In this document: positions 16,153-25,200 of the stretch, one piece after another | How positions within the stretch are numbered: position 1 is the first letter of the stretch | How the letters are laid out: every line of letters starts with the position of its first letter | The notes under the pieces: generated by a model | Database searches by the model: none | Told to the model about the DNA's origin: nothing | The model's input: the letters and a program-made list of their open reading frames with translations, nothing else | Translations under genes and position numbers: made by a program | Source: Dyadobacter flavalbus | GTDB taxonomy: Bacteria > Bacteroidota > Bacteroidia > Cytophagales > Spirosomataceae | Assembly (NCBI RefSeq): GCF_006149045.1 | Contig: NZ_VBSN01000027.1 | Coordinates: 558,001-622,000 of the forward strand | DNA length: 64,000 nucleotides | Direction of reading: 5' to 3'

Positions 16153-17316
16153 TTATTCAAAAATAGCCTTGATCGCCAGCCCCGACATAATCAGGACCAT
16201 TAACCAGCCTGCAACCTGCAAGAAAGCCGAATGCCGGTATGTTCCCATCAGCCTCGACTTGCGGCTGATCAGCAGCAAAATCGCAAGCGCAACAGGAAGT
16301 ACAAAACCATTTAGTGTACCGACAAAAACCAGCACTTTCACCGGCCTTCCGACTGCCAGGAAAATGATTGTGGAAACAAGAATGAAAACGATAGTCAATG
16401 CGGTATGGTGCTTTTCCAGAAAAGGGTGAAACGAACGCAGAAACGAAACGGAAGTATAAGCCGCTCCAACCACGGAAGTAATGGCTGCACACCAGATCAT
16501 GAGCCCGAACAGCTGCTTGCCGGATTGTCCCGCCGCATTTTCAAAGACAGATGCAGTCGGATTTTCAGGATTGATGTGCGCCCCGGCCAGAATAATGCCC
16601 AGTGTGGCAAGAAAAAGCAGATAACGAATGACGGACGTCAGCAATATGCCCGTTGCAGCACTCCGGTTCACTTGCGGCAGTGCAGCCTCGCCTTTGATGC
16701 CCGAATCCAGTAACCTGTGCGCTCCTGCAAAGGAAATATACCCGCCCACTGTACCGCCGACGAGCGTTATAGTGGCAACGGCATCAAACTTTTCGGGTAA
16801 AAACGTGTGCTTGAAAGCCGTCATCAGCGGCGGATGCGATGTGTAGGCAACGTACAAAATCAGAAGGATCATCACAATGCCCAGTATTTTGGTAAAAATA
16901 TCCATGACCTTGCCCGCATCTTTGAACAGGAAAATACCGATTGCAATGGCAGCGCTTGCAACTGCACCTGTTTGTACAGGAATGCCTGTCATGGCTTCCA
17001 TGCCAAGGCCGGCTCCGGCCACATTCCCGATGTTGAATGCAAGTCCGCCGGTGACAATAAGGAAAGCCAGTAAATAACCCAATCCCGGAAAAAGGTCATT
17101 GGCAAGATCCTGTGCCCTTTTTCCCGAGACGGTAACAATCTGCCAGATATTGAATTGAACGCAAAGGTCGATAATGACGGAAATCAGGATAATGAAGCCA
17201 AAGCTCGTCGCAAGCTGTTCTGTAAAAACAGTAGTCTGCGTAAGAAACCCCGGCCCAACCGCAGAAGTAGCCATCAGAAAAGCTGCACCCAGCAGCGCAT
17301 TGTACTTGTGACCCAT
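16153..17316 (-). CDS. NRAMP-fold transporter without the metal-binding motifs
   Basis: A 387-residue, roughly 11-segment membrane protein of the NRAMP/LeuT fold. In TM1 the metal motif DPGN is replaced by VGPGF (G21-P-G-F24). In the TM6 region, where metal transporters carry MPH, it reads GGTVGGYISFAGAH (187-200). Both changes remove the usual Mn/Fe ligands, so it is unlikely to carry divalent metals. It is encoded directly after the 5-oxoprolinase/hydantoinase gene on the same strand, with three REP-like hairpins in the 131-base gap. A role in uptake of 5-oxoproline or a related cyclic amide is a reasonable inference. Confidence 0.85.
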   Translation of the reverse strand: MGHKYNALLGAAFLMATSAVGPGFLTQTTVFTEQLATSFGFIILISVIIDLCVQFNIWQIVTVSGKRAQDLANDLFPGLGYLLAFLIVTGGLAFNIGNVAGAGLGMEAMTGIPVQTGAVASAAIAIGIFLFKDAGKVMDIFTKILGIVMILLILYVAYTSHPPLMTAFKHTFLPEKFDAVATITLVGGTVGGYISFAGAHRLLDSGIKGEAALPQVNRSAATGILLTSVIRYLLFLATLGIILAGAHINPENPTASVFENAAGQSGKQLFGLMIWCAAITSVVGAAYTSVSFLRSFHPFLEKHHTALTIVFILVSTIIFLAVGRPVKVLVFVGTLNGFVLPVALAILLLISRKSRLMGTYRHSAFLQVAGWLMVLIMSGLAIKAIFE

Positions 17317-17321
17317 ATAGT

Positions 17322-17426
17322 GTGCCTACGGCACCAGTTTATTGCATGTAAGTTAAAAGTCCCATCGGGACAAAACCCCGGTAGAAAAATGATATCCATG
17401 CAGTTTGTTTTCGTGCCGGCGGTACG
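17322..17426 (-). repeat. Orphan REP-like hairpin group similar to the RAYT 1 flank
   Basis: Three dyads: GTGCC-TAC-GGCAC (17322-17334), GTCCC-ATC-GGGAC followed by AAAAC (17359-17371), and CGTGCC-GGC-GGTACG followed by ATAT (17412-17426). The last two match the order, stems and ~40-base spacing of the pair 5' of RAYT 1 (5870-5946), but the loops have 3 bases instead of 4. No transposase is adjacent. The first hairpin ends only 6 bases before the NRAMP-like start codon. Confidence 0.75.
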
Positions 17427-17447
17427 ATATATAAAACATGCAGTATG

Positions 17448-20400
17448 TCATTTACCATATCCGCCGCCGCCCGGTGTTTCGATCATCAAAATATCGCCCT
17501 TTTCAACAGGAAAATTACAGATGCCCGGCAATTCCGCAGCATTCCGGTTTTTGTAAAGCGTATGTTTACCGCATTGCCCGTCATTTCCGCCATTGATGCC
17601 GTAAGGTGCATACTTGCGATGTTGTGCCAGTAACGTCACCTGCAAAGGCTGCAAAAACTGTACTTTCCGGATCATGCCATTGCCGCCATTGAATTTTCCT
17701 TTTCCACCTGAATTTCGACGGATGCCAAATTCCAGCAAGCGAACGGGATACTTGCGTTCCAGCTGTTCGGGATCGGTAATGCGCGTGTTGGTCATATGCT
17801 GGTGCACCGCCGATCTTCCGTGAAAACCTGGCCCGGCTCCTGCGCCCCCGCCGATCGTTTCATAATAGCCAAACTGTTCATTGCCAAAAAGGAAATTGTT
17901 CATCGTTCCCTGACTGCATGCCGCCAGACCGAATGCCTTTAAAAGCGTGTCCACAAGCCGCTGGCTTACTTCCGTATTGCCGCCAACGACGGCCGGACAT
18001 TGCAGCGGATCGTCTGAAAAGTCAGGATGTAGAAAGCTGTTTTCAGGCAGTTTGATCTCCACATGCTTCATTAATCCGTCGTTAAGCGGAATTTCCTTGT
18101 TGACCAAAAGACGCAGGACATACAATACAGCGCTGTACAGAATTGAAATATTTGCATTAAGGTTGTTGGGATGAACGCTCGATGTTCCTGTAAAATCAAA
18201 AAGCTGCTTATCTTCTGAAATGGAAATGCTGACCTGTATTTTGTGCCCGTCATCGAGGAATTCTGTTGCGTGGAAGGTTTGTCCGGAAATCGGGACAAGC
18301 GCTTGTTTCAGCTGGATTACGGCACTTGCTTTCAGTCGCTGCATGTACTTTTTTACCTGCGCCAGGCCATGCATATCCGCAAGTTTCAGCAGTTGTGCAC
18401 TTCCTTTTCGCAAAGCAGACAATGCAGCCATTATATCGGCTTCATTGGACAAAAACGAGCGGGTAGGATAGGGGCCTTCATTGAAAAGACTGCGGACCGT
18501 TTCCCATTGAAATACATTATTCTTTATCAGATATTGCGGTAAAATCACAACGCCTTCTTCGGCCAGACAAACGGCGTCCGGCGGCATGGAGCCCGGCGTT
18601 TTTCCTCCGATTTCAGCATGATGCGCGCGGTTGATCACATAGCCGATGCATTCGTTTTCTGATGTAAAAACACCGGATAATAAGGTAATATCGGGCAGGT
18701 GAGAGCCGCCGTAACGGGGATGATTGGTAATAACGACATCGCCGGGACCAATCTCGATCGCTTCTTTTACAAGCCTTCCGCATATGCCCATACTTCCGAG
18801 GTGCACGGGAATGTGCTGTGCATTCACAAGCAGCTCGCCTTCTGCGTCCAGAAGTGCACACGAAAAGTCCAGCCGTTCCTTTACATTCACCGAAAATGCC
18901 GTACGTTGCAGCTGAACGCCCATTTCTTCTGCTATGGCCTTGAAACGGTTGGTAAAAAGCTGTAAGGCAACTTCTTCGCTTTGTTCACCGGACAATGTTT
19001 TTTCATCCAGTATTTTGAATGCAATGGCATCTCTGTTTTCCTGAACAACAAGCTTCCAGCCTTCGGGAATGTAGGAAGTGGAGGTATTATTGAGCAAAAC
19101 AGCAGGTCCGGAAATTTGTTCGCCAGTGCTTAACTTGTCCCATTCGTACAAGTCAGCCGAATTGCCGGTTCCCGTTGCAAGTAAAGGTGCAACTTTTCTG
19201 ATTGGCGTGGCGGGTTTGCCGTTTTTTATGCAGTTCAGGACTTTGGGCTTTTCTGCCTTTTCGCGCAGCATCAGTTTTAGGCTTTCCAGTTCAATTTCCA
19301 GGTTTTCAGGATAATAGCCGAATTGGGAAGTATAAATTTTTTCAAAAGACTGAATGGTTTTTTCCCCGTCGTAAGCAACTTCTACGGTGTTTTCCTGTCC
19401 GGCAAATCGCAGGTATACATGGCAGAAAGCTTCATCAAATGCATCGACTCCTTGAACTTTCAATTCATTCGCAGCAGCTTTAATCAGTTCATTTTTCCAG
19501 GTTTCAATGCTGTTTTCCGCTGTCTGCCACGGAAGCAGGATTTGTCTGGACACAATCGTGCTGATCAACGCTTCGCCCATACCCACCGCGCTGAAAAGTC
19601 CGGCATCGTAAGGAATGATAACGATTTCCATGTCGAGCAGTTCGGCCAGCTGACAGCTATGCAGGCCGCCGGCACCGCCGAAAGTGATCAAAGCGTATTC
19701 AGCAGGGTCAATGCCTTTTTCAACGGAAATCCTGCGGATGGCATCTGCCATTTTCTCATTGGCGATGCGTTCAAATCCGCTAAGTAAAGCAGCATATGTC
19801 AAAGCATTTCCTGTTTTTTCAAGAATGGCGTTTCTCAGCTTTTCCAGTTCTTCAACGGCTGCTTCAGGGCGGACCGGAATTCCGAATCTGGAAGCATCGA
19901 GCTTGCCGGACAGCAGGTTGATGTCGGTGATGGCAAGCGGGCCGCCGGCTCCGTAGCAGGCAGGACCGGGCGAAGCGCCTGCACTTTCCGGACCTACTTG
20001 CAGCGAAAACCCGTCGAACCAGCAGATGGAGCCGCCTCCGGCCGCAACGGTTTCAATGGCCAGCGTGGGATTGTGAAATTCAATGCCGTCAATTTCAGTA
20101 ATGTATTTCAGCTCGGGCCGGCCGTCAATTAGCGCCGTGTCCGTGCTCGTTCCGCCCATATCGAAGGTGATGGCTTTGTCAAAGCCGAGTCTTTTTGCTG
20201 TATTTGCCGCAGCCACCATGCCGCCTGCCGGGCCGCTTAGCAGACTGTCTTTGGCATGAAAGCCAGCCGCTTCCGCCAGACTGCCCGTACTCGTCATTAC
20301 TTTCAGGCCGCCTGTTTGCAGGGCATTTTTAATGTTGGTTAAGTACTGATCCAGAATCGGGTCGAGGTATGCATTGACAACGGCCGTTTGTGTTCTGCGG

Positions 20401-21209
20401 AGGTAATGGGAAAATGGAAAAAGAGATGAAGATGCCGAAACATACTTGCTGCCGTTTGCCCTGAAAAACGTTTCAAGTTCGTTTTCATGTGCGTTGTTCT
20501 GATAAGAATGCAGCAGTGAAATGGCTATCGACTGAAAGCGTTTACCGGTTTTTGATAAATCAAAATCACCTATCTGAAAAGGCGTGATTACATTCCCGGC
20601 TGCATCCAGGCGTTCATCGGCTTCAATGACTGTGTCGTAAAGCAATGCGGGTTCGGGAATATCCAGCTGAAACAAAGAAGGACGCTGCTGATTGCCGATG
20701 TAAAGCAGATCTCTGAAGCCTTTGGTAACGATCAGTAAAGTCTTTGCGCCTTTTCGTTCAAGTAGTGCGTTGGTGCCTTTTGTGGTTCCGAGCCGCATTT
20801 CCATGTTCGGCAATGCCGCATTTACAGGTGTATTTGTAAGCAGCCTCGCCGCCAGAACAGGTGCTTCTTCTGCGGTATTTATTTCAAAATCTGCGTTTTC
20901 AGCGATAAAAAGATCATCGTCTAGTGTCAGTATTTTACGGGCATGATCAATGGAAGTTACTTTACTTGTCAGGTCAGATGCATTGATTTTAAAGTAATAT
21001 CCGGCCAAAAGATCATTGTCGAAATTCCAGCTCGCCTCAAATTCATATATTCCGGGTGCAGTTTTCCTGATAATCCGTCCTCTCAGACAGCTTGAACTCA
21101 GAACTTTAATCCGTGTCTTGTTTCCCGCCGGATCAATCGCAAGACAGTCGGTAAAAGTCCCGCCCGTATCGATCCATATTTTCCAGGCGGGATGGTTATT
21201 TGGTTTCAA
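17448..21209 (-). CDS. 5-oxoprolinase / hydantoinase A-B fusion
   Basis: A 1253-residue cytosolic protein. The N-terminal HyuA half (about 1-690) opens with WIDTGGTFTDC, the nucleotide-binding loop of the actin-like ATPase fold, and contains FDMGGTSTDTAL and the GGAGGLHSCQLA segment. The C-terminal HyuB half (about 715-1253) carries ITNHPRYGGSHLPDITL and ends in PGGGGYG. The fused order is that of eukaryotic-type 5-oxoprolinase, which hydrolyses 5-oxoproline to glutamate with ATP. Hydantoinases share the fold, so the substrate is not certain. AraC is 54 bases upstream and the NRAMP-like transporter follows. Confidence 0.9.
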   Translation of the reverse strand: MKPNNHPAWKIWIDTGGTFTDCLAIDPAGNKTRIKVLSSSCLRGRIIRKTAPGIYEFEASWNFDNDLLAGYYFKINASDLTSKVTSIDHARKILTLDDDLFIAENADFEINTAEEAPVLAARLLTNTPVNAALPNMEMRLGTTKGTNALLERKGAKTLLIVTKGFRDLLYIGNQQRPSLFQLDIPEPALLYDTVIEADERLDAAGNVITPFQIGDFDLSKTGKRFQSIAISLLHSYQNNAHENELETFFRANGSKYVSASSSLFPFSHYLRRTQTAVVNAYLDPILDQYLTNIKNALQTGGLKVMTSTGSLAEAAGFHAKDSLLSGPAGGMVAAANTAKRLGFDKAITFDMGGTSTDTALIDGRPELKYITEIDGIEFHNPTLAIETVAAGGGSICWFDGFSLQVGPESAGASPGPACYGAGGPLAITDINLLSGKLDASRFGIPVRPEAAVEELEKLRNAILEKTGNALTYAALLSGFERIANEKMADAIRRISVEKGIDPAEYALITFGGAGGLHSCQLAELLDMEIVIIPYDAGLFSAVGMGEALISTIVSRQILLPWQTAENSIETWKNELIKAAANELKVQGVDAFDEAFCHVYLRFAGQENTVEVAYDGEKTIQSFEKIYTSQFGYYPENLEIELESLKLMLREKAEKPKVLNCIKNGKPATPIRKVAPLLATGTGNSADLYEWDKLSTGEQISGPAVLLNNTSTSYIPEGWKLVVQENRDAIAFKILDEKTLSGEQSEEVALQLFTNRFKAIAEEMGVQLQRTAFSVNVKERLDFSCALLDAEGELLVNAQHIPVHLGSMGICGRLVKEAIEIGPGDVVITNHPRYGGSHLPDITLLSGVFTSENECIGYVINRAHHAEIGGKTPGSMPPDAVCLAEEGVVILPQYLIKNNVFQWETVRSLFNEGPYPTRSFLSNEADIMAALSALRKGSAQLLKLADMHGLAQVKKYMQRLKASAVIQLKQALVPISGQTFHATEFLDDGHKIQVSISISEDKQLFDFTGTSSVHPNNLNANISILYSAVLYVLRLLVNKEIPLNDGLMKHVEIKLPENSFLHPDFSDDPLQCPAVVGGNTEVSQRLVDTLLKAFGLAACSQGTMNNFLFGNEQFGYYETIGGGAGAGPGFHGRSAVHQHMTNTRITDPEQLERKYPVRLLEFGIRRNSGGKGKFNGGNGMIRKVQFLQPLQVTLLAQHRKYAPYGINGGNDGQCGKHTLYKNRNAAELPGICNFPVEKGDILMIETPGGGGYGK

Positions 21210-21263
21210 AATACAGCTTTTAGATTTGGTATGGAAGCAATTTAACGGCTATTTGGCATGCAA

Positions 21264-22142
21264 TCAAGCAAGCCTGTCGCGAAACTCCTTGTAATATTCG
21301 CCCGGCGACTTCCCGATTGTTTTTTTGAATACACGGTTGAAATTGGTGACGTTATCAAAGCCCGTTTGATAACTGATGTTCGAGAAGCTGTCGAAACGGC
21401 CGGAGAGGATGATCTTGCAGGCTTCGTTCACGCGCACTTCGTTCAGGAAACTGACAAAGGTTTTGTCCGTATGTTTCTTGAAATACCGGCAAAATGCCTG
21501 CGGCGTCAGATTGGCTACTTCCGAGATTTCAGTTAATGAAATGTGCTGCTTGTAATTGGTGACCAGATACTGGAAAATCTGATCCATACGGATTCCTTCG
21601 ACTTCTGAAATAAGCTGTTCACTGTTGCTGCTTGCAAGCGGTTTCATGTCGCGTGTGACCGAAAACAGGTGCATCAAAGAAATAAATGCGGCTACGCGCT
21701 GGCTGTCTTTGTTTTCCCTTACTTCGAAAATGATTTTTTTAACGGCGTCACTTGCTGCTGCCGGAATCTGGAATCCGTTATGCAGGCTTTCCACAAATTT
21801 TCTGATGCCGGCCATTTCAGGCAGGCTGAACAGGTTTTGGGAAAGTTGATGCGGGTCAAAAAAGATGGAAATGGAATGAACCTGTTTTTTCCCTTCCGGA
21901 TCAAAGTAAGCCTCGTCGTTTTTAAAAATATGTGACTGGTTGGCGCCTATAATATAAACTTCCCCTGCCTCAAAACGCTGCATGTAATTTCCGGCGATCA
22001 GGATTCCCGAGCCTTCCACAACCCACTCGATCTGTACTTCGCGATGCCTGTGCAAATGGTTGTAATAATGCGGCAGAATGTTTTCCTGCACCACAATGGT
22101 GTTCTCTTTCGAAACCGGAATGGTGAACTGAACAACTTTCAT
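21264..22142 (-). CDS. AraC-family regulator with N-terminal cupin
   Basis: A 292-residue protein with an N-terminal cupin (HYYNHLHRHREVQIEWVVEG) and a C-terminal double HTH domain (from about 190: LTEISEVANLTPQAFCRYF, then ISYQTGFDNVTNFNRVFKK). The HTH is in the place and of the length usual for AraC activators. It is the first gene of the minus-strand run and stands 54 bases before the oxoprolinase gene, so it likely controls that gene and its transporter. About 40 bases separate its start from the upstream terminator (22179-22217). Confidence 0.88.
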   Translation of the reverse strand: MKVVQFTIPVSKENTIVVQENILPHYYNHLHRHREVQIEWVVEGSGILIAGNYMQRFEAGEVYIIGANQSHIFKNDEAYFDPEGKKQVHSISIFFDPHQLSQNLFSLPEMAGIRKFVESLHNGFQIPAAASDAVKKIIFEVRENKDSQRVAAFISLMHLFSVTRDMKPLASSNSEQLISEVEGIRMDQIFQYLVTNYKQHISLTEISEVANLTPQAFCRYFKKHTDKTFVSFLNEVRVNEACKIILSGRFDSFSNISYQTGFDNVTNFNRVFKKTIGKSPGEYYKEFRDRLA

Positions 22143-22178
22143 ACAAACAAAAAATGCATTTTACGGGATTTGCAATAT

Positions 22179-22217
22179 AAAAAAATCCCGGGTACAGCTT
22201 GGTTGTGTACCCGGGAT
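22179..22217 (-). terminator. Intrinsic terminator after the ThuA-cupredoxin gene
   Basis: Perfect 11-bp arms ATCCCGGGTAC (22185-22195) and GTACCCGGGAT (22207-22217). On the minus strand it is followed by a run of T residues (the A run at 22179-22185). It separates the large lipoprotein gene from the AraC gene. Confidence 0.88.
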
Positions 22218-22249
22218 CAAGATTAACTGGGAATTTGCTTTTTTAAAAA

Positions 22250-25200
22250 TTATTTATTCAAAAGAGCCTGTTCCTTTACTACTTTCATGACACCTTTCAT
22301 CAGTCTCCAGTGACCCGGGAAAGTACAGACGAAAGGATAATCGCCGGTCTGATCCGGAACTACGAATTTGAGACGGAAAGTTTGTCCCGGATTTACAAGC
22401 GGCGTGGCAGCCAGAACCTGCGGTATGTTCGGCACATAATTTTTCTCGGCACCGTCTTTTGCGGTAATCATTTTATCGGCAGCTGTGCCAATGGTTTCGT
22501 ACGATTTCGGCTTTCCTACTACTACGTTATGCTGCATGGCATCCGGGTTTTCAAAAACCAGTTCAACGGTTTTTCCGGCAATGGCAGTGAATTCAGTCAG
22601 GCTGAACTTCATTTCTTCACGTATCGCCTTGATCTGTACAACCTGAACATTCGGATCAGCCGGCGTTTCATCTTTTATACCGTATGATTCCAGAAATGTA
22701 AGGTATCTGCTGTTCAGGTCGTCCGGAATATTGTTTTTCACCGATGCCAGCAAAGTCTTTGTTTCGGCGGAAGCCGTTTCTTTACGTTTCGGGTTCCATG
22801 CACCAAGGATTCCTTTCATCACGGCATTGCGGCCCTGCGGATCAAGCGACTGTGCTTTTGTAAGCAGCGTAACCACTTCATCACCTTTGGCATAGGATGT
22901 ATATCCGCGTGTAGCGCGTTCCAGTGCAAAGTCCGAAAGACGGTCAAGACGACGTACTTCAAAAGTTTTGCTCATCGTATTGTTCTTGTTCTCCTCTTTT
23001 TCAGGAACCACATTGTCAACGTCCACAGTAGCCGTAACGCTTACTTTGCCGGCCTCATCGGAAGTAAAGCCAAAAGCAGTTTTCCACGGACCGTTGTTTC
23101 CTTCAACCAGTTTTACCGTTTCGCCGGGCGCAATGCCGTTTGAAAGCTGGCGGCTGATGTAATTCGTATTCAATGAACGGCTTCTGATTCCTACATTGAC
23201 AACCGGCACCAGTTCTTTCGGAACGGCCACACTTCCCTGATTAGTAATTTCAATGACTACCCGCGCATATTCCCGTACATAAGGTGTTACGGGTTCAATA
23301 GTGATGTTGGTTATAGCTAGATCTGCCGAACCTTGCACGGTTACTTTATTGGCAGCGTGCGCGTCGTGGTTCATCGTTGAATGATCCATTGCTTTGGCTG
23401 TTTCCGTTTTTTGTGCAGAAGCATTGGAAGAAGAAGCCTTGCTGATGCGCTGTGCCAGATATTTTTCGCGTAAAGTACCGTTATGCGAATTCAGGATTGC
23501 TGCAAACGCATCCGGCATCCAGCGGTCGTCCGCCTGTGAATAGCTGTCAAGCAAACCAAGAACGGCATTTTCGATTTCCGGTGTAAACGGAATTTCAGAA
23601 AAGGCAAGCAATGTATTCATCACCACCAGCGGCTCTTTGTCGTGCAAGGCATCCGTAGTCAGCAATGCAATGCCGGTTGAGGCTGTGCGGGGCAATACTT
23701 TCACGGCTGTTTTACGAACGTCACCGGAAGGATGTTTCAAAGCTTCGGTAACAGTTGCAAGAACCTGCGGATCTTCCATCGCATTCAGTCCGTGCAAAGT
23801 CCACAAGGCATGAATAGCCGGTGCATTGATCCCGATTTCATCTACTGATTTGTCTTTAACCAGATCAAGCAGTTTGGAAACAACGTCTTTTTGTCCGCGT
23901 TCCACCAGCAGGCGCTGTGCATGCCGGCGCCATAGCATATTGGTGTTTTTCAAAGTAGCCACCAGTTCATCCGGACGGTCTTTGCTCAATGAAACCGGCT
24001 TGTACTCCGGCGCGTTTTTCCATGCAATGCGGTAAAGACGGCCATGTGTATAATCACGCAGATCGGTTTCATACGCATTTCCTTTTCCGTTTTCCGATCC
24101 TTTTGGCGTCGGGTTATGCTGAATGATAAAGCTGTACCAGTCTGCAACCCACACGGCGCCGTCTGGCCCGACTTCTGCAAAAACAGGAGAAACCCATTCG
24201 TCCGCTCCGGCCAGCAAGTTGAATCCAAGTACATCTTCAAAGTCAGTGCCTTTTTTGGCCATTACATTCTGGTGCAGAATATGTCCGGTCGGCTCGGAAA
24301 CAAACGCAACTCTGTTCCAGTAACTTTTCGGAAACGCTCTTGCAGTATAGAAATTATGTCCGGCTGCGGCTGTAAATCCGCCGAATACGTCCACCTGACG
24401 AACTTTCGGCGTAATTGGCTGCATGTCTTTATGCGTATCGGTACTGCGGCTTCCGTTATCCACTTTGCTGTTGCCAAAGTAACGGTTCGGAATCGCACTA
24501 TACCAGCCGTGTGAGTTATTTGCCGTAGAGCCAAACAGGTCGCCCGTTTCATTAAAGCCGAGTCCCCACGTGTTGTTGGATGTTTTGGCCACAATTTCCA
24601 TATTCGATCCGTCCGGCTTGAAACGGAACAGTGCCTGTCCGAAATCCAGTGAATCGCTTTGACCTACTTTTCCTTTGAAACCCGAGTAGCCGACTGATCC
24701 GTAAACCCAGTTGTCAAATCCGTAATGCAGATTGGAAGGCCCGGCATGTGTGTCACCTGTTCCGAATCCTGAGAAAAGGATTTTCTTCACGTCCGCTTTG
24801 TCATCGCCGTCTGTATCCTGCAGGAAAAGCATGTGCGGTGCCTGCGAAACGATTAATCCGCCGTTGGCAAAAACGAGGCCGGTCGGAATGCTGAGGTCGT
24901 CGGAGAACTTGGTGAATTTGTCTGCTTTTCCGTCCTTGTTTGTGTCTTCACAAATGAGGATGTAATCGCTTCCGCCGGTGTCTTTGCGCTCATTCGGATA
25001 ATCTTTTGTGATCAGTACGAACAACCTGCCTTTTTCATCCCACGTCATCGCAATCGGGTGCATAACGTCAGGCTCGTGCGCGAAAACATCCAGTGTAAAA
25101 TCAACCGGAATCTGAATGTGCTTTACGGACTCTTCAGGTGAAAGCGGCAATTGCTGCAACTGAGGACCGGGGCGCTGTTCGTAGTTGGGAAGTTTGGCTT

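Noticed and set aside
16153-17316. Mn/Fe NRAMP metal transporter annotation
   Set aside because: The TM1 DPGN and TM6 MPH motifs are both missing, so only the fold is supported.
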